Positions 41,412 through 51,086 of a stretch of 64,000 nucleotides of DNA are shown here, piece after piece (the stretch's first letter is position 1; the number at the start of each line of letters is the position of its first letter). Both the position numbers and the translations under genes were made by a program. Below the pieces are notes generated by a model, which did no database searches, was not told the DNA's origin, and worked only from the letters and a program-made list of their open reading frames with translations. The stretch is from the NCBI GenBank assembly GCA_944390745.1, contig CALXQK010000013.1, positions 248,001 to 312,000 of the forward strand, written 5' to 3'. The DNA is from an uncultured Duodenibacillus sp. (lineage in GTDB: Bacteria > Pseudomonadota > Gammaproteobacteria > Burkholderiales > Burkholderiaceae_F).

Positions 41412-42887
41412 TTATTTTCCGTCGCCAGCGGGTCTGACGAAGTCCGCGGCGTTCTTCACCGTCAGATCGAGCTTGTTGTAGGGGATCTCGATCTTTTCCT
41501 CGGCAAAGCGCCTGAGCACCTCGCGCAGAATGTTGCTCTTGAGCACGGCCGTGCCGTTTTCAGGGTTCGTCACCCAGAAGCCCGACTTGAGGGTGATGCC
41601 GCTTGCGGCAAGCTCGGAGACGACCACCCAGGGCTCGCGGGTCTTGAGCACGCGCGGCTGCGCCTTGATGCACTCGGAAAAGATCGCAAGCGCGCGGTCC
41701 ACGTCGCTTTCATAGGCGCAGGAGATCTCAAGCGTGGTGGCGCTCTCGCGCTCGGTGCGCGAATAGTTCATCACGGTGCCGGTGACGAAGTTTTCATTGG
41801 GCACGATCAGCTCCTGGCCGGAAATGTTGCTGATCACCGAGTAGCGCGTGTTGATCTGCGTGATGACGCCGGCAAAGTTGGCCACCTGCACGTAGTCGCC
41901 GAGCTTCACCGAGCGGTCAAAGAGAATGATGAAGCCCGAGATGTAGTTCGAGGCGATCTTCTGCATGCCGAAGCCGATGCCCACGCCCAGGGCGCCGCCG
42001 AAGACCGACAGAACCGTCAGGTCGATGCCCACGCTCGAGAGCGACACCAGCAGGGCCAGAACCAGCAGCGTCACGCGGCTCAGGCGGGCGAACACCACCC
42101 GCAGGTTCATCTCAAGGTCGGCCATCTTGAGGATGGCGCGCTCGGCCACGTCGGCAATCTTGTTGGCGATTCCCAGGCACACCAGCACCGTCGTCACGCC
42201 CACAAAGAGCGTCCAAAGCGTCAGGCTGTCGCCTCCCACGGGAAGCGTGTAGGTGCGCATCATGAGCACGACCTCGGGGAGAATGCCCATGATCTCCAGC
42301 GCGGCCAGCGACCAGAAGGCGCCGTAGATCACCTTGCGGATTCCGGGACCGAGCCGCTTTTTCCCGAGAAGCAGCTCGGCAACGCGCAGAATCACCAGCA
42401 GCAGCGCCCAGGCATAAAAAATCTGGTTGACGATGCTTACAAGAAGCAGGTCGGAGTTTGCGGCCACCAGCCCCAGCTTCTTGAGAATCGCCACGCACAC
42501 CGACAAAATGACGGCCGCCGTGAAGGAGAAGAACACCGCCCGGACCATGTCCGCGACAAAGGAGCCGAGCTGCCAGCGCCAGCTCTCCCGGTGCGAGGCG
42601 CAGCGATCGGAGATCGCCTCAAGGCGTCCGTCAAAGCCCCTTGCGAGGAAAAACGCCACGGCCGCGGCGGCTGCCACCGCGAGCAGCTGGTAGAGCATGT
42701 AGAGCGAGAAGAGCTCGGAAATCCATTCGGCCTCGGCGGAAAAGAGCGATCGAACCATCTCCTGAAAGCCTTCGGCGCCTCCCGGCGAGCCTTGCGCCGC
42801 ACCAACGGCCTGCGCGGCGTCCTGGGCAGCCTTCGCGGCCTCCTCGGCCGCCGCGGCCGCCTCTTGAATCGGCTTGATATCGGGCAT
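41412..42887 (-). CDS. MscS-family mechanosensitive channel
   Basis: The 491-residue protein has an alanine-rich N-terminal segment (residues 8-35), about six membrane helices and then the MscS core. The pore helix LSVFGGALGVGIGFGMQKIASNYISGFIILFDRSVKLGDYVQV, around residue 300, is followed by the beta-domain INTRYSVISNISGQELIVPNENFVTGTVMNYSR and the alpha/beta C-terminal domain. It would open under membrane tension to relieve osmotic downshock. It is longer than E. coli MscS because of extra N-terminal helices, as in the YkuT/YbdG-type subgroup. Confidence 0.92.
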   Translation of the reverse strand: MPDIKPIQEAAAAAEEAAKAAQDAAQAVGAAQGSPGGAEGFQEMVRSLFSAEAEWISELFSLYMLYQLLAVAAAAAVAFFLARGFDGRLEAISDRCASHRESWRWQLGSFVADMVRAVFFSFTAAVILSVCVAILKKLGLVAANSDLLLVSIVNQIFYAWALLLVILRVAELLLGKKRLGPGIRKVIYGAFWSLAALEIMGILPEVVLMMRTYTLPVGGDSLTLWTLFVGVTTVLVCLGIANKIADVAERAILKMADLEMNLRVVFARLSRVTLLVLALLVSLSSVGIDLTVLSVFGGALGVGIGFGMQKIASNYISGFIILFDRSVKLGDYVQVANFAGVITQINTRYSVISNISGQELIVPNENFVTGTVMNYSRTERESATTLEISCAYESDVDRALAIFSECIKAQPRVLKTREPWVVVSELAASGITLKSGFWVTNPENGTAVLKSNILREVLRRFAEEKIEIPYNKLDLTVKNAADFVRPAGDGK

Positions 42888-42958
42888 GGAAAAAATCCGT
42901 CAAAAGTTTTGGAGAACGCGCCGGCCGCCAGGACTGCGCGAAGCGGCGCACCTTCGTG

Positions 42959-43507
42959 CTAGAGCATCAGCAGTCCCATGCTTGCCGGCGTCAGAAGCCG
43001 CAGCACGATGCAAAGCAGGACAAAGAGCAGTCCGGGCGAGAAGTCCCACCCGGCAATGCGCGGCAGGATGCGGCGCACAGGCCTCAGAAACGGATCCACG
43101 AGCGTGGAGATCATGGCGCGATACCCGTAGTGCCGCGCGCCGAGAAAGCCCGCGATCACATACAGGATCAATCCCCAGATCAGGAGATTGATCGCCCAGC
43201 GCAGCACCAGCGCAAAGGGAGCCACGGCAAAGCCGAGCGGCGTCGCCGGAAAGCCGATCGCCTCGCGGCTGACGAGCACCTGCACGAGCGCCACGAGAAG
43301 CGCCGCGAGCAGGCACGACCACTCCCAGTTGCCGCGGGGCTTGACGACGTAGGCCACGGGATTCACAAGCCAGTCCGAGAGCTTCCAGAGCACGGCCACA
43401 AGCGGATCCCGGGGGCTGATGGCAAGCGTCCAGAGCCAGGCGCGCAGCAGCAAAACGGCCCCGAGCAGGCCCGTTGCAAACGTAAAGAGATCAAACAGCA
43501 GTCCCAT
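42959..43507 (-). CDS. YggT-family membrane protein
   Basis: The 182-residue protein has two YggT repeats, each a hydrophobic helix pair with a conserved DP motif: SPRDPLVAVLWKLSDWLVNPV near residue 31, and LVDPFLRPVRRILP near 137. YggT proteins are small inner-membrane proteins linked in some organisms to division or osmotic tolerance; the biochemical function is unknown. It lies 71 bases after the channel gene's start, on the same strand, and is probably an independent unit. Confidence 0.88.
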   Translation of the reverse strand: MGLLFDLFTFATGLLGAVLLLRAWLWTLAISPRDPLVAVLWKLSDWLVNPVAYVVKPRGNWEWSCLLAALLVALVQVLVSREAIGFPATPLGFAVAPFALVLRWAINLLIWGLILYVIAGFLGARHYGYRAMISTLVDPFLRPVRRILPRIAGWDFSPGLLFVLLCIVLRLLTPASMGLLML

Positions 43508-43555
43508 GGTTGAGATGACAATGCGCCCGGGCGGCGCCTTCGGTTTTCAGGGGGA

Positions 43556-44227
43556 TCAGACCGAAGGGCTGCGGCAGGCGGATGAGGAAACGAACGCTTC
43601 GGCCGCGGCCCCGGGGAATGCCGGGGTCCCGAAGCGCGCGGCATGCGCCTTTAAAAGCGCCCAGTCAAAATACGGCCCCGGGTCGGTCTTGCGCCCGGGC
43701 GCGATGTCGCTGTGTCCCACAATATACTGAAGTGAAAAGCGAGCATCAATGGCCGCAAGAAGCGACTCAAGCCGCGCGTACTGCACGGGCTCAAAGGGAA
43801 CGAAGTCGCTGCCCTCGAGCTCAATGCCGATCGAAAAGTCGTTGACGCGGGTGCGCCCCTGAAACGAACTCGCCCCCGCGTGCCAGGCGCGCGCGCAGCA
43901 GCTCACGAACTGCTCGATGCCGCCGCGGCGCGTGATCAGAAAGTGGCTCGAAACCCGCAGATCCCTCAGGGAGCGGACCCGCGCATCGGGCTCGCGGTCA
44001 AAGTCAAGCGTCCCGCAGAAGAACGCGCGCACCACGCCCGTGTGAAACATGTAGGGCGGCAGCGAAATGTTGTGCAGCACCGCCAGGTGCACGTCCTGCG
44101 GGTCGCCCGGGCGCGCATCAAAGTGCGGGCTCGGGTGCAGCGACACGGCGCCGCCCTCCGGCGCCCACCCGTCCGGGCCGATCACGACTGCGGGCGCGCC
44201 CGCGCCCCCACCGCGCAGGGCGCTCAT
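43556..44227 (-). CDS. ampD: 1,6-anhydro-N-acetylmuramoyl-L-alanine amidase AmpD
   Basis: The product has 223 residues from the ATG at 44227, overlapping the preceding stop by four bases; a longer ORF is rejected. Zinc ligands are expected in AVLHNISLPP (His near residue 54) and in GHSDIAPGRKTDPGPYFDW (His near 172, Asp near 182). SSHFLITRRGGIEQFVSCCARAWHAG and DFSIGIELEG are further AmpD signatures. It cleaves the peptide from anhydro-muropeptides in the cytosol, feeding Mpl (26411-27772) and usually controlling beta-lactamase induction. Confidence 0.93.
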   Translation of the reverse strand: MSALRGGGAGAPAVVIGPDGWAPEGGAVSLHPSPHFDARPGDPQDVHLAVLHNISLPPYMFHTGVVRAFFCGTLDFDREPDARVRSLRDLRVSSHFLITRRGGIEQFVSCCARAWHAGASSFQGRTRVNDFSIGIELEGSDFVPFEPVQYARLESLLAAIDARFSLQYIVGHSDIAPGRKTDPGPYFDWALLKAHAARFGTPAFPGAAAEAFVSSSACRSPSV

Positions 44228-44487
44228 TGCTGCGGGCGCTTCTGGCTGCGGCGGGCCGCCTTGCGGCAGCGCTCGGAGCAGTACGCCACCCCGTCGCCCA
44301 GAACCGCCTCGTCCTCGGGAAAGTGCGTGCCGCACTGCGGACACTCGATCATGGCCACGGGCGCGCGGGGATCCCTGCGGCGGCGCACCGCCGGGCGGCG
44401 CTCCTCGCGCGAGCGGCGGCTGCGTGCAAACACGACGGCCAGATAGACCACCACCGCAATGACCACCCAGAAAAGAATTTTCGACAT
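44224..44487 (-). CDS. PP0621-family small membrane zinc-ribbon protein
   Basis: The 87-residue protein starts at the ATG at 44487. One N-terminal membrane helix (ILFWVVIAVVVYLAVVFA) is followed by an arginine-rich stretch and a C-terminal zinc ribbon, CPQCGTHFPEDEAVLGDGVAYCSERC. This matches the PP0621 family, typically next to ampD in pseudomonads and betaproteobacteria. The function is unknown. It overlaps ampD by ATGA. Confidence 0.85.
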   Translation of the reverse strand: MSKILFWVVIAVVVYLAVVFARSRRSREERRPAVRRRRDPRAPVAMIECPQCGTHFPEDEAVLGDGVAYCSERCRKAARRSQKRPQQ

Positions 44488-44521
44488 GTCTCTTTGCCCA
44501 GAAAAACCCGCGGCGAGGCGA

Positions 44522-45358
44522 CTAGAGGATGAAGACCTCGATGACGAACCGGTAGATGAGGTAGGCGGCCGCAAGAACGAAAATGCCCGCCCAGAACCAG
44601 GAAAGCGCCTTCTTCTTGCGCCAGCCGAAGCCGTAGCGGCCGATGAGCAGCACCGCAAAGACGACCCAGCTCATCCAGGTCAGGATCGTCTTGTGGTCCC
44701 ACACAAAGGGAACGCCGTGGCTCTGCATCGTGGCGAACCCGCCCAGGATGAGCACCAGCGTCAGGCACGCAAACCCGCAGGCGACGATGCGAAAGAGAAT
44801 GCGCTCCATCGCCATCAGGTCGGGCATGTTCGTCAGAATTCCGCCCCGCGAGCCCGACTCGAGCGCCTGCATCGGATTTTTCAGCGCCCGGTCCATGCGC
44901 ATCAGGAAAATGGCCTGCACGACGGCAATCGTCATGAAGCTGTAGGCCGCAAGGGCCGCCAGAAGATGCACGCGAAAGAGCACCGACCAGGCATCGGTCG
45001 GATAGGTGACGCCGGGGAAAAGAACGGGAAGCACGCTTCCGGCGGCGGCCACGATGAGCACCGTGCCCGTAAGCGCATTGACGCGGTGCACGAAGCTCTC
45101 GACGAGCGTGATGCCCACCGCGATGAGCAGCATCGCCGAGGCGGCCATCCCGAAGCCGAAGTGAATCAGGTCGCCCAGAAACAGCTCGGCGGCCACGCCC
45201 GCAAAGTGCATCACCAGGCCCGCAAGCGCAAGCAGGCGCAGTCCCGAGGGCGCACGCGCGCCAGGCGCGCGCAGGGCGCGGAGGATGAAAATGCCGCTTG
45301 CTAGATAAGCAGCCGCGCCGATCAAAAGAAAAACGGCGCTCAACGTCATCTGATTCAT
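44522..45358 (-). CDS. CcsA/HemX-like cytochrome c assembly protein (YpjD family)
   Basis: The 278-residue protein starts at the ATG at 45358. It has eight membrane helices and the assembly-family features WSVLFRVHLLAALAAYSFMTIAVVQA and WDHKTILTWMSWVVF; the usual WGPK-like motif is WDHK. Relatives are placed beside ffh in many proteobacteria. It may help heme handling or c-type cytochrome maturation, relevant to the tetraheme cytochrome here, but a role is unproven. It is divergent from ffh. Confidence 0.85.
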   Translation of the reverse strand: MNQMTLSAVFLLIGAAAYLASGIFILRALRAPGARAPSGLRLLALAGLVMHFAGVAAELFLGDLIHFGFGMAASAMLLIAVGITLVESFVHRVNALTGTVLIVAAAGSVLPVLFPGVTYPTDAWSVLFRVHLLAALAAYSFMTIAVVQAIFLMRMDRALKNPMQALESGSRGGILTNMPDLMAMERILFRIVACGFACLTLVLILGGFATMQSHGVPFVWDHKTILTWMSWVVFAVLLIGRYGFGWRKKKALSWFWAGIFVLAAAYLIYRFVIEVFIL

Positions 45359-45717
45359 ATCAAGGAGCTGTCTCTTCGTTCCTGCCGATGCCGGCGGCAC
45401 GGGCTCGATTGCATTGCTCAACAAATCCTGGCGGTGCAGAATCCGGCCGGGGCGGCGTCCCTTCAGCGGAAGGTGCGCCTCAAGTTCGACTAAAATCAGC
45501 GAACTTCCCGAGCCTGCGCCCGCGGCGCAGTACGCCCCGTGCGCGGAGGCCTTTTTTTCTGCGCACGCAAGCAAGGGCCGATTTTAGACTGCCATGCTTG
45601 AGACGTATCTTAATACGCAGCCGCCCCCTTCCCCATCGCGGAAAGGGCGCCTTTTGCGCGGCGCCGCCGCCCGCGGCGCAGGTCCTCGTCCCACCATCCT
45701 TTCAGAGCCGTCTTCTC
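45359..45717. other. Divergent intergenic region between ypjD-like gene and ffh
   Basis: This 359-base gap shows no coding sequence. A G+C inverted repeat, GCGCCGCCGCCCGCGGCGC, lies near 45661-45679, shortly before ffh. I see no convincing promoter pair or recognised RNA. Confidence 0.3.
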
Positions 45718-47127
45718 ATGCTTGAAAACCTTAGCTCCCGTCTTTCGCGCGTCATCAAGACCATGCGCGGACAGGCCCGTCTGACCGAAGAAAACACCCG
45801 CTCGATGCTGCGCGAGGTGCGCCTGGCGCTGCTCGATGCCGACGTCGCGCTGCCGGTGGTGCGCGAGCTCGTCGCCCGCATCAAGGAAAAGGCAATGGGC
45901 GAGGAGGTCATCGCCAACCTCAACCCCGGGCAGGCGCTCGTGGGCGTCGTTGAGCGCGAGCTCACGCAGGTGATCGGCGGCGACCTGCCGCCTGAGGCGC
46001 GCCGCATCAACCTCTCGGTGCAGCCCCCGGCCGTGATTCTTCTGGCCGGCCTGCAGGGCGCGGGCAAGACGACCACCGCGGGCAAGCTTGCCAAGTGGCT
46101 CATCGAGTCCTCCAAGAAGAAGGTCCTCACGGTCTCGGCCGACGTCTACCGCCCGGCGGCCATCGAGCAGCTCAAGACCGTCACCGCCCAGGCGGGGGCC
46201 GACTTCTTCCCGAGCCAGACCGGACAGAAGCCCCTTGACATTGCGCGCGATGCGCTTGACCACGCGCGGCGCCGCTTCTACGACGTGCTCATCGTCGACA
46301 CGGCCGGCCGCCTTGCCGTCGACGAGGCGATGATGCAGGAGGTGAGCGACCTTGCGGCCTTCCTCAAGCCCGCCGAGACGCTCTTTGTGATCGACGCCAT
46401 GCTCGGCCAGGATGCGGTCAACACCGCCCGCGCCTTCAACGAGCGGCTTGACCTCACGGGCGTGATTCTCACCAAGCTCGACGGCGACAGCCGCGGCGGC
46501 GCGGCTCTCTCGGTGCGCATGGTCACCGGCAAGCCCATCAAGTTCGTCGGCGTGGGCGAGAAGCTCGACGGCTTCGAGCCCTTCAGCCCCGAGCAGATGG
46601 CCGGCCGCATCCTCGGCATGGGCGACATCGTCGCCCTCGTCAAGGACGTGCGCAAGGCCGTCGACCTCAAGGAGGCAGAGAAGCTCGCCAAGAAGATCAA
46701 GTCGGGCGAAAAGTTCGACCTTGAGGACTTCAAGGCGCAGATCTCGCAGATGAAGAACATGGGCGGACTCTCGGGACTCGTCGACAAGCTCCCCGCGCAG
46801 TTCCAGGAGGCCGCGGGCAAGGTCGACGACAAGCAGGCCGAGAGGACCCTGCGGCGCACCGAGGGCATCATCAACTCGATGACGCCGCTTGAGCGGCGCA
46901 ACCCCGGCATCATCAAGGCCAGCCGCAAGCGGCGCATCGCCGCCGGCGCGGGCGTCTCGGTGCAGGAGGTCAACCGTCTGCTCAAGCAGTTCGAGCAGAC
47001 GCGCGAGATGATGAAGAAAATGCAAAAGGGCGGCCTTGCCAAGATGATGCGCGCCCTGGGCGGTCTGGGCGGCATGAGCCGCCTGGCCGGCCGCTTCGGG
47101 GGCATGGGAGGCTTCGGGCGGCGCTAA
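45718..47127 (+). CDS. ffh: Signal recognition particle protein Ffh
   Basis: The 469-residue product starts at the ATG at 45718 (MLENLSSRLSRVIKTMRGQ). The N domain has the ALLDADVALPVV motif. The GTPase has GLQGAGKTTTAGKLA near residue 107, VDTAGR near 192 and TKLDGD near 248. The methionine-rich M domain closes with GMSRLAGRFGGMGGFGRR. It binds signal sequences and 4.5S RNA and docks with FtsY. No SRP RNA gene was recognised in the window. Confidence 0.97.
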   Translation: MLENLSSRLSRVIKTMRGQARLTEENTRSMLREVRLALLDADVALPVVRELVARIKEKAMGEEVIANLNPGQALVGVVERELTQVIGGDLPPEARRINLSVQPPAVILLAGLQGAGKTTTAGKLAKWLIESSKKKVLTVSADVYRPAAIEQLKTVTAQAGADFFPSQTGQKPLDIARDALDHARRRFYDVLIVDTAGRLAVDEAMMQEVSDLAAFLKPAETLFVIDAMLGQDAVNTARAFNERLDLTGVILTKLDGDSRGGAALSVRMVTGKPIKFVGVGEKLDGFEPFSPEQMAGRILGMGDIVALVKDVRKAVDLKEAEKLAKKIKSGEKFDLEDFKAQISQMKNMGGLSGLVDKLPAQFQEAAGKVDDKQAERTLRRTEGIINSMTPLERRNPGIIKASRKRRIAAGAGVSVQEVNRLLKQFEQTREMMKKMQKGGLAKMMRALGGLGGMSRLAGRFGGMGGFGRR

Positions 47128-47233
47128 ATCGGCTATCCTTGCCGTTTGACGGATCCGTCTCCGGCATTCCGCCCCTTCACCCTTCGTCCTCTTGACCACA
47201 ACGCCGACATTTCGGCGCTCAACACGCGCAACC

Positions 47234-48007
47234 ATGGCCCGCATCGTCGACTGGGAAACCTTTTTCGCCTCGGCCGCGGGCCAGACCGCAGCCCGCTGGG
47301 AGCACGGCGCCTACGCTCGCTTTGCAGCCGCCAAGACCGGCGACCGGGCGCTGCAGATCGGTCTGGCCGCCCACCTCAACCCGTTTGAAAAAAGTCCCGT
47401 GGCGCACCGCATCGTGCTCACCGAGGAGGTTGAGGCCGTGCCCGCCGACGACCTCCGGCTGCAGGTGCTCGGACTGCCCTGGCAGATTCCGCTGGCCGAC
47501 GACTGCTGCGACATCGTTGCCCTGCCCCACGCCTTCGACATGCATCCGGACAGAATCGACGCCGTGCTCGCGGAGACCTACCGTGTGCTCGCCCCCAACG
47601 GACTGCTCGTGACGACCTTCTTCAATTCAATCGGCTCCTGGAAGCTGCGCGAGGTTCTGCTGCGCTCCTCGCACATCCTGCCCGAGCGCTCCGCGACCAT
47701 TCCCATGTCGGCCGTCAAGGGCGCCATCCTTCACGCCGGGTTCAAGCTTGAGGGCGGCAACTTCGGCGTCTATGCCGTCGATCGCTCGCCGCACCCCGCC
47801 CGGGGAGGCGCCGAGGCCGTCTCACGGCTGCCGTCCTGGATTGACAAGGCCGGAGACCGCTGGTGGCCCACCCTGAGCAATGTCGTGCTCTTGTCGGCCC
47901 GAAAGCTTGCCGGCGGCATGACCCTCGTGGGCAAGGTGAACTTCTCGACGGCAAAGCCCGCCGCCCGCGCGCCTGCGGCGGTCTCCAACCGCAAGGAAGG
48001 CCTCTGA
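47234..48007 (+). CDS. SAM-dependent methyltransferase-like protein beside rnhA
   Basis: The 257-residue protein starts at the ATG at 47234. The fold is that of a class I methyltransferase (LPLADDCCDIVALPHAFDMHPD, then ETYRVLAPNGLLVTTFFN), but the glycine-rich SAM loop is degenerate (LQIGLAAHLN). Relatives (YafS-like) are encoded before rnhA and dnaQ in betaproteobacteria and enterics. The substrate is unknown. Loss of the glycine motif may mean weak or no SAM binding. Confidence 0.8.
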   Translation: MARIVDWETFFASAAGQTAARWEHGAYARFAAAKTGDRALQIGLAAHLNPFEKSPVAHRIVLTEEVEAVPADDLRLQVLGLPWQIPLADDCCDIVALPHAFDMHPDRIDAVLAETYRVLAPNGLLVTTFFNSIGSWKLREVLLRSSHILPERSATIPMSAVKGAILHAGFKLEGGNFGVYAVDRSPHPARGGAEAVSRLPSWIDKAGDRWWPTLSNVVLLSARKLAGGMTLVGKVNFSTAKPAARAPAAVSNRKEGL

Positions 48008-48066
48008 GCCCTCCCCCCAAAAAAACAGCAGACCCGATCCGGGTCCTGTCCCCTGATATTTTTCAC

Positions 48067-48531
48067 ATGACCGAACCCACCCAACTTCACATCTGGACGG
48101 ACGGCGCCTGCAAGCGCAATCCCGGCCCCGGCGGCTGGGGCGTGCTGATGCGCTGGGGCGAGCACGTCAAGGAGATGTGCGGCGGCTCCGTTCTCACCAC
48201 CAACAACCAGATGGAGCTCACGGCCGTGATCGAGGCGCTGCGCGCCATCCGCCGCCCCTGCCCGATCGTGATGCATCTGGACAGCGTCTACGTCAAGGAC
48301 GGCATCACGAGCTGGATCCAGGGATGGAAGAAAAAGGGCTGGAAGACGGCCGCCGGCAAGCCGGTGAAGAATGCCGATCTCTGGCGCGAGCTTGACCGCC
48401 TTGCCTGCGGCCGAGACATCACGTGGCTCTGGGTCAAGGGGCACGCCGGGGATCCCGGCAACGAGCGCGCCGATGCGCTTGCCAACGAGGGCGTCCGCAA
48501 GGCGCTCGCCGAGGGCGGCGCCGGCAGCTGA
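48067..48531 (+). CDS. rnhA: Ribonuclease HI
   Basis: The 154-residue protein has all RNase HI catalytic positions: D in WTDGACKRNPGPGGWG, E in NNQMELTAVIEAL, D in HLDSVYVKDGI, and H/D in VKGHAGDPGNERADALA. The basic protrusion, WIQGWKKKGWKTAAGKPVKN, matches the E. coli handle region. It removes RNA from RNA-DNA hybrids. It is followed by dnaQ after 40 bases. Confidence 0.97.
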   Translation: MTEPTQLHIWTDGACKRNPGPGGWGVLMRWGEHVKEMCGGSVLTTNNQMELTAVIEALRAIRRPCPIVMHLDSVYVKDGITSWIQGWKKKGWKTAAGKPVKNADLWRELDRLACGRDITWLWVKGHAGDPGNERADALANEGVRKALAEGGAGS

Positions 48532-48571
48532 AGCGCGGCGGCCCGCCCAACCTTACTGACTGAAGAAAACC

Positions 48572-49312
48572 ATGCGCCAGATTTGTCTTGATACCGAAAC
48601 CACGGGCCGGGACCCCGACAAGGGCGACCGCATCGTCGACATCGGCTGCGTGGAGATCGTCGGGCGCACGCTCTCGGACGATCCCGCGCACCACTATCAC
48701 GTCTACATCAACCCCGAGCGCGACGTCCCCGAGGACGCCTTTGCGGTGCACGGCCTGTCCACGGAATTTCTCTCGGACAAGCCGCTTTTTTCCGAGATTG
48801 CCGAGGAATTCCTCAATTTCGTCAAGGGCGCCGAGCTGCTCATTCACAACGCGCCCTTTGACGTCGGGTTTCTCAACATGGAGCTCGGGCGCCTCAAGCT
48901 CGGGCGCATCGAGGACTACTGCCCGCAGATCACCGATACCTATGAACTGGCGCGGCAGATGTTCCCGGGGCTGAGAAACTCGCTCGACGCCCTGTGCTCG
49001 CGCTTTGACATCGACAAAAGCGCCCGCGTGCTGCACGGCGCGCTTCTTGACGCGCGGCTGCTTGCCGAGGTCTATCTCGACATGACCCGCAAGCAGGGGT
49101 CGCTTCTGGGCGACGTCTACGACGCGGCCGAGGCGCTTGAAAAGCTGCCCGCGCCCGAGCGCTTCATCGCGGCCTCCATCCCTGCCGGGGAGCTTGCAGC
49201 GCACGAGCAGTTTCTGGCCATGATGGCCAAAAAGAGCAAGAAGGGCGTGCTCTGGACGCAGGCCGCGGAAAAGTCCTGCGGCGGCGACGCGCCCCGGGAG
49301 CCCGGCGCCTGA
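48572..49312 (+). CDS. dnaQ: DNA polymerase III epsilon subunit (proofreading exonuclease)
   Basis: The product has 246 residues. DEDDh exonuclease motifs: ICLDTETTG (D7, E9), HNAPFDVGFLNMEL near residue 90, and HGALLDARLLAEVYLDM near 155. The C-terminal part, with GVLWTQAAEK, carries the polymerase-binding tail. It proofreads replication. The arrangement with rnhA is typical of proteobacteria, here on the same strand instead of divergent as in E. coli. Confidence 0.97.
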   Translation: MRQICLDTETTGRDPDKGDRIVDIGCVEIVGRTLSDDPAHHYHVYINPERDVPEDAFAVHGLSTEFLSDKPLFSEIAEEFLNFVKGAELLIHNAPFDVGFLNMELGRLKLGRIEDYCPQITDTYELARQMFPGLRNSLDALCSRFDIDKSARVLHGALLDARLLAEVYLDMTRKQGSLLGDVYDAAEALEKLPAPERFIAASIPAGELAAHEQFLAMMAKKSKKGVLWTQAAEKSCGGDAPREPGA

Positions 49313-49335
49313 GACTGCAGGAGCGCCCCGAAATG

Positions 49336-49369
49336 AAAAGCCCCGCTCTTCATGCGCAGCGGGGCTTTT
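49336..49369. terminator. Bidirectional terminator between dnaQ and metI
   Basis: AAAAGCCCCGCT (49336-49347) pairs with AGCGGGGCTTTT (49358-49369) around a 10-base loop. The flanking A and T runs allow termination on both strands, matching the convergent genes. Confidence 0.92.
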
Positions 49370-49390
49370 CGTTCAAGGAGCGGCAGCCGG

Positions 49391-50044
49391 TCACTTGTGG
49401 CTCAGGCGCCGCACGACCCAGTCGCCCAGGCTCTGCATGACCTGCACGAACACGATGAGAATCACCACGACGGCGAGCATCACGTCGGGCATGAAGCGCT
49501 GATAGCCGTAGCGAATGCCCATGTCGCCCAGACCGCCGCCGCCGATGGCGCCCGCCATGGCCGAGTAGCCCACCAGGCTCACCAGGCTGATGGTAAGGCC
49601 GGCGACGATGCCCGGACGCGCCTCGGGCAGCAGCACCTTGCAGACGATCTGCAGATTGGTGGCGCCCATGGCCTGCGCGGCCTCCACAAGTCCCCGGTCA
49701 ACCTCCCGCAGGCTCGTCTCCACCAGCCGCGCGATGAAGGGCGCAACCGAAATGGTGAGCGGCACCACCGCCGCGGCCGTGCCGATCGACGTGCCTGCAA
49801 TCAGGCGCGTCAGGGGAATGATCGCCACCAGCAGGATGATGAAGGGCGTCGAGCGCACCGCGTTGATGATCCAGCCCAGGATCTTGTTGAACACGGGCAT
49901 GGGATGCACGCCGCCCGCATCTGTGACGTTGAGCAGAATGCCGAGCGGAATGCCGAAGAACGCGCCGATGGCGCCCGAGAGCCCCACCATGACGACCGTC
50001 TCGAGAAACGACTCCCAGAGCAGGCGGATGAGTTCAGAGGACAT
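49391..50044 (-). CDS. metI: Methionine ABC transporter permease MetI
   Basis: The 217-residue protein has five membrane helices. [52 protein letters not shown] and [26 protein letters not shown] are MetI signatures. It imports methionine with MetN. Its start overlaps metN by 11 bases. No metQ binding-protein gene follows, because dnaQ is convergent. Confidence 0.95.
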   Translation of the reverse strand: MSSELIRLLWESFLETVVMVGLSGAIGAFFGIPLGILLNVTDAGGVHPMPVFNKILGWIINAVRSTPFIILLVAIIPLTRLIAGTSIGTAAAVVPLTISVAPFIARLVETSLREVDRGLVEAAQAMGATNLQIVCKVLLPEARPGIVAGLTISLVSLVGYSAMAGAIGGGGLGDMGIRYGYQRFMPDVMLAVVVILIVFVQVMQSLGDWVVRRLSHK

Positions 50045-51086
50045 GATCGGTAATCTCCTCGACGGTGACGTTGTGCCGGCGCAGATAGTCGAGAAGTCCC
50101 GAGAAGACGTCGTTTGAGCAGGCGGTGAGCACGGTCAGCGTGCCGAACCCCCTGCCCTGGACCTCGTCGATCTGGCCGAGCAGGATGTTGAAATTGATGT
50201 TGTAGATGCGGCTTGCCTCGGAGATCACCGGCCGCGTGGCCTCGTCGCCCACAAAGGACAGGCGCAGCACGTGGGCGGGCTCGCCCGAGCCGCCGGCGCG
50301 CAGCTGCGCGCGCACCTGCTCGATCATGAAGGGCGGCAGCCTCTGGGCCATGATGTTGCCGATGAGCGCCTTCGTGGTTTCGCTCTGCGGGTGCCTGAAG
50401 ACTTCAATCACGCTTCCCTGCTCGACCACGCGGCCCTTGTTCATCACGGCGACCCGGTCGCAGACCTGCTTGACCACGTCCATCTGGTGGGTGATCATCA
50501 CGATGGTGAGCTTGAGCTCGCGGTTGATGCGCTTCAAAAGCTCGAGCGTGGCGACGGTCGTCTCCGGATCGAGCGCGCTGGTGGCCTCGTCGCTCAGGAG
50601 CACCTCGGGATCGTTGGCAAGCGCACGGGCGATGCCCACGCGCTGCTTCTGTCCTCCGGAAAGCTGCGAGGGGTACTTGTTGCGGTGCTCGGAAAGGCCC
50701 ACGAGGTCGAGCAGCGCGTCGACCTTGGCCCTGGCCGCACCCGCGTCCACGCCGGCAAGCTCGAGCGGAAAGACCGCGTTTTCAAACACGGTGCGCGACG
50801 ACAGCAGATTGAAGTGCTGAAAGATCATGCCGATCTTGCGGCGCGCCGCACGCAGCTGCGCCTCGCTCATGGTGTTGAGACACTTGCCGTCGATCACCAC
50901 CGTCCCCTCGGTGGGACGGTTCAGAAAGTTGATGCAGCGCACAAGCGTGGACTTGCCCGCCCCGGAGCGGCCGATGATGCCGAAGATTTCACCGGCTTCG
51001 ATGGTGAGCGACACGTCGTCGAGGGCAAGGAATTCACCCCCTTCCGGGGTGCGGTAGCGCTGCGTGATATGTTGCAGTTCGATCAT
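50034..51086 (-). CDS. metN: Methionine ABC transporter ATPase MetN
   Basis: The product has 350 residues. Walker [11 protein letters not shown], signature [15 protein letters not shown] and Walker [13 protein letters not shown] lie in the first 230 residues. The C-terminal NIL domain (residues 265-350, [35 protein letters not shown]) senses intracellular methionine and inhibits transport. The usual third gene metQ is absent from this locus, so the binding protein must be encoded elsewhere. Confidence 0.96.
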   Translation of the reverse strand: MIELQHITQRYRTPEGGEFLALDDVSLTIEAGEIFGIIGRSGAGKSTLVRCINFLNRPTEGTVVIDGKCLNTMSEAQLRAARRKIGMIFQHFNLLSSRTVFENAVFPLELAGVDAGAARAKVDALLDLVGLSEHRNKYPSQLSGGQKQRVGIARALANDPEVLLSDEATSALDPETTVATLELLKRINRELKLTIVMITHQMDVVKQVCDRVAVMNKGRVVEQGSVIEVFRHPQSETTKALIGNIMAQRLPPFMIEQVRAQLRAGGSGEPAHVLRLSFVGDEATRPVISEASRIYNINFNILLGQIDEVQGRGFGTLTVLTACSNDVFSGLLDYLRRHNVTVEEITDHVL

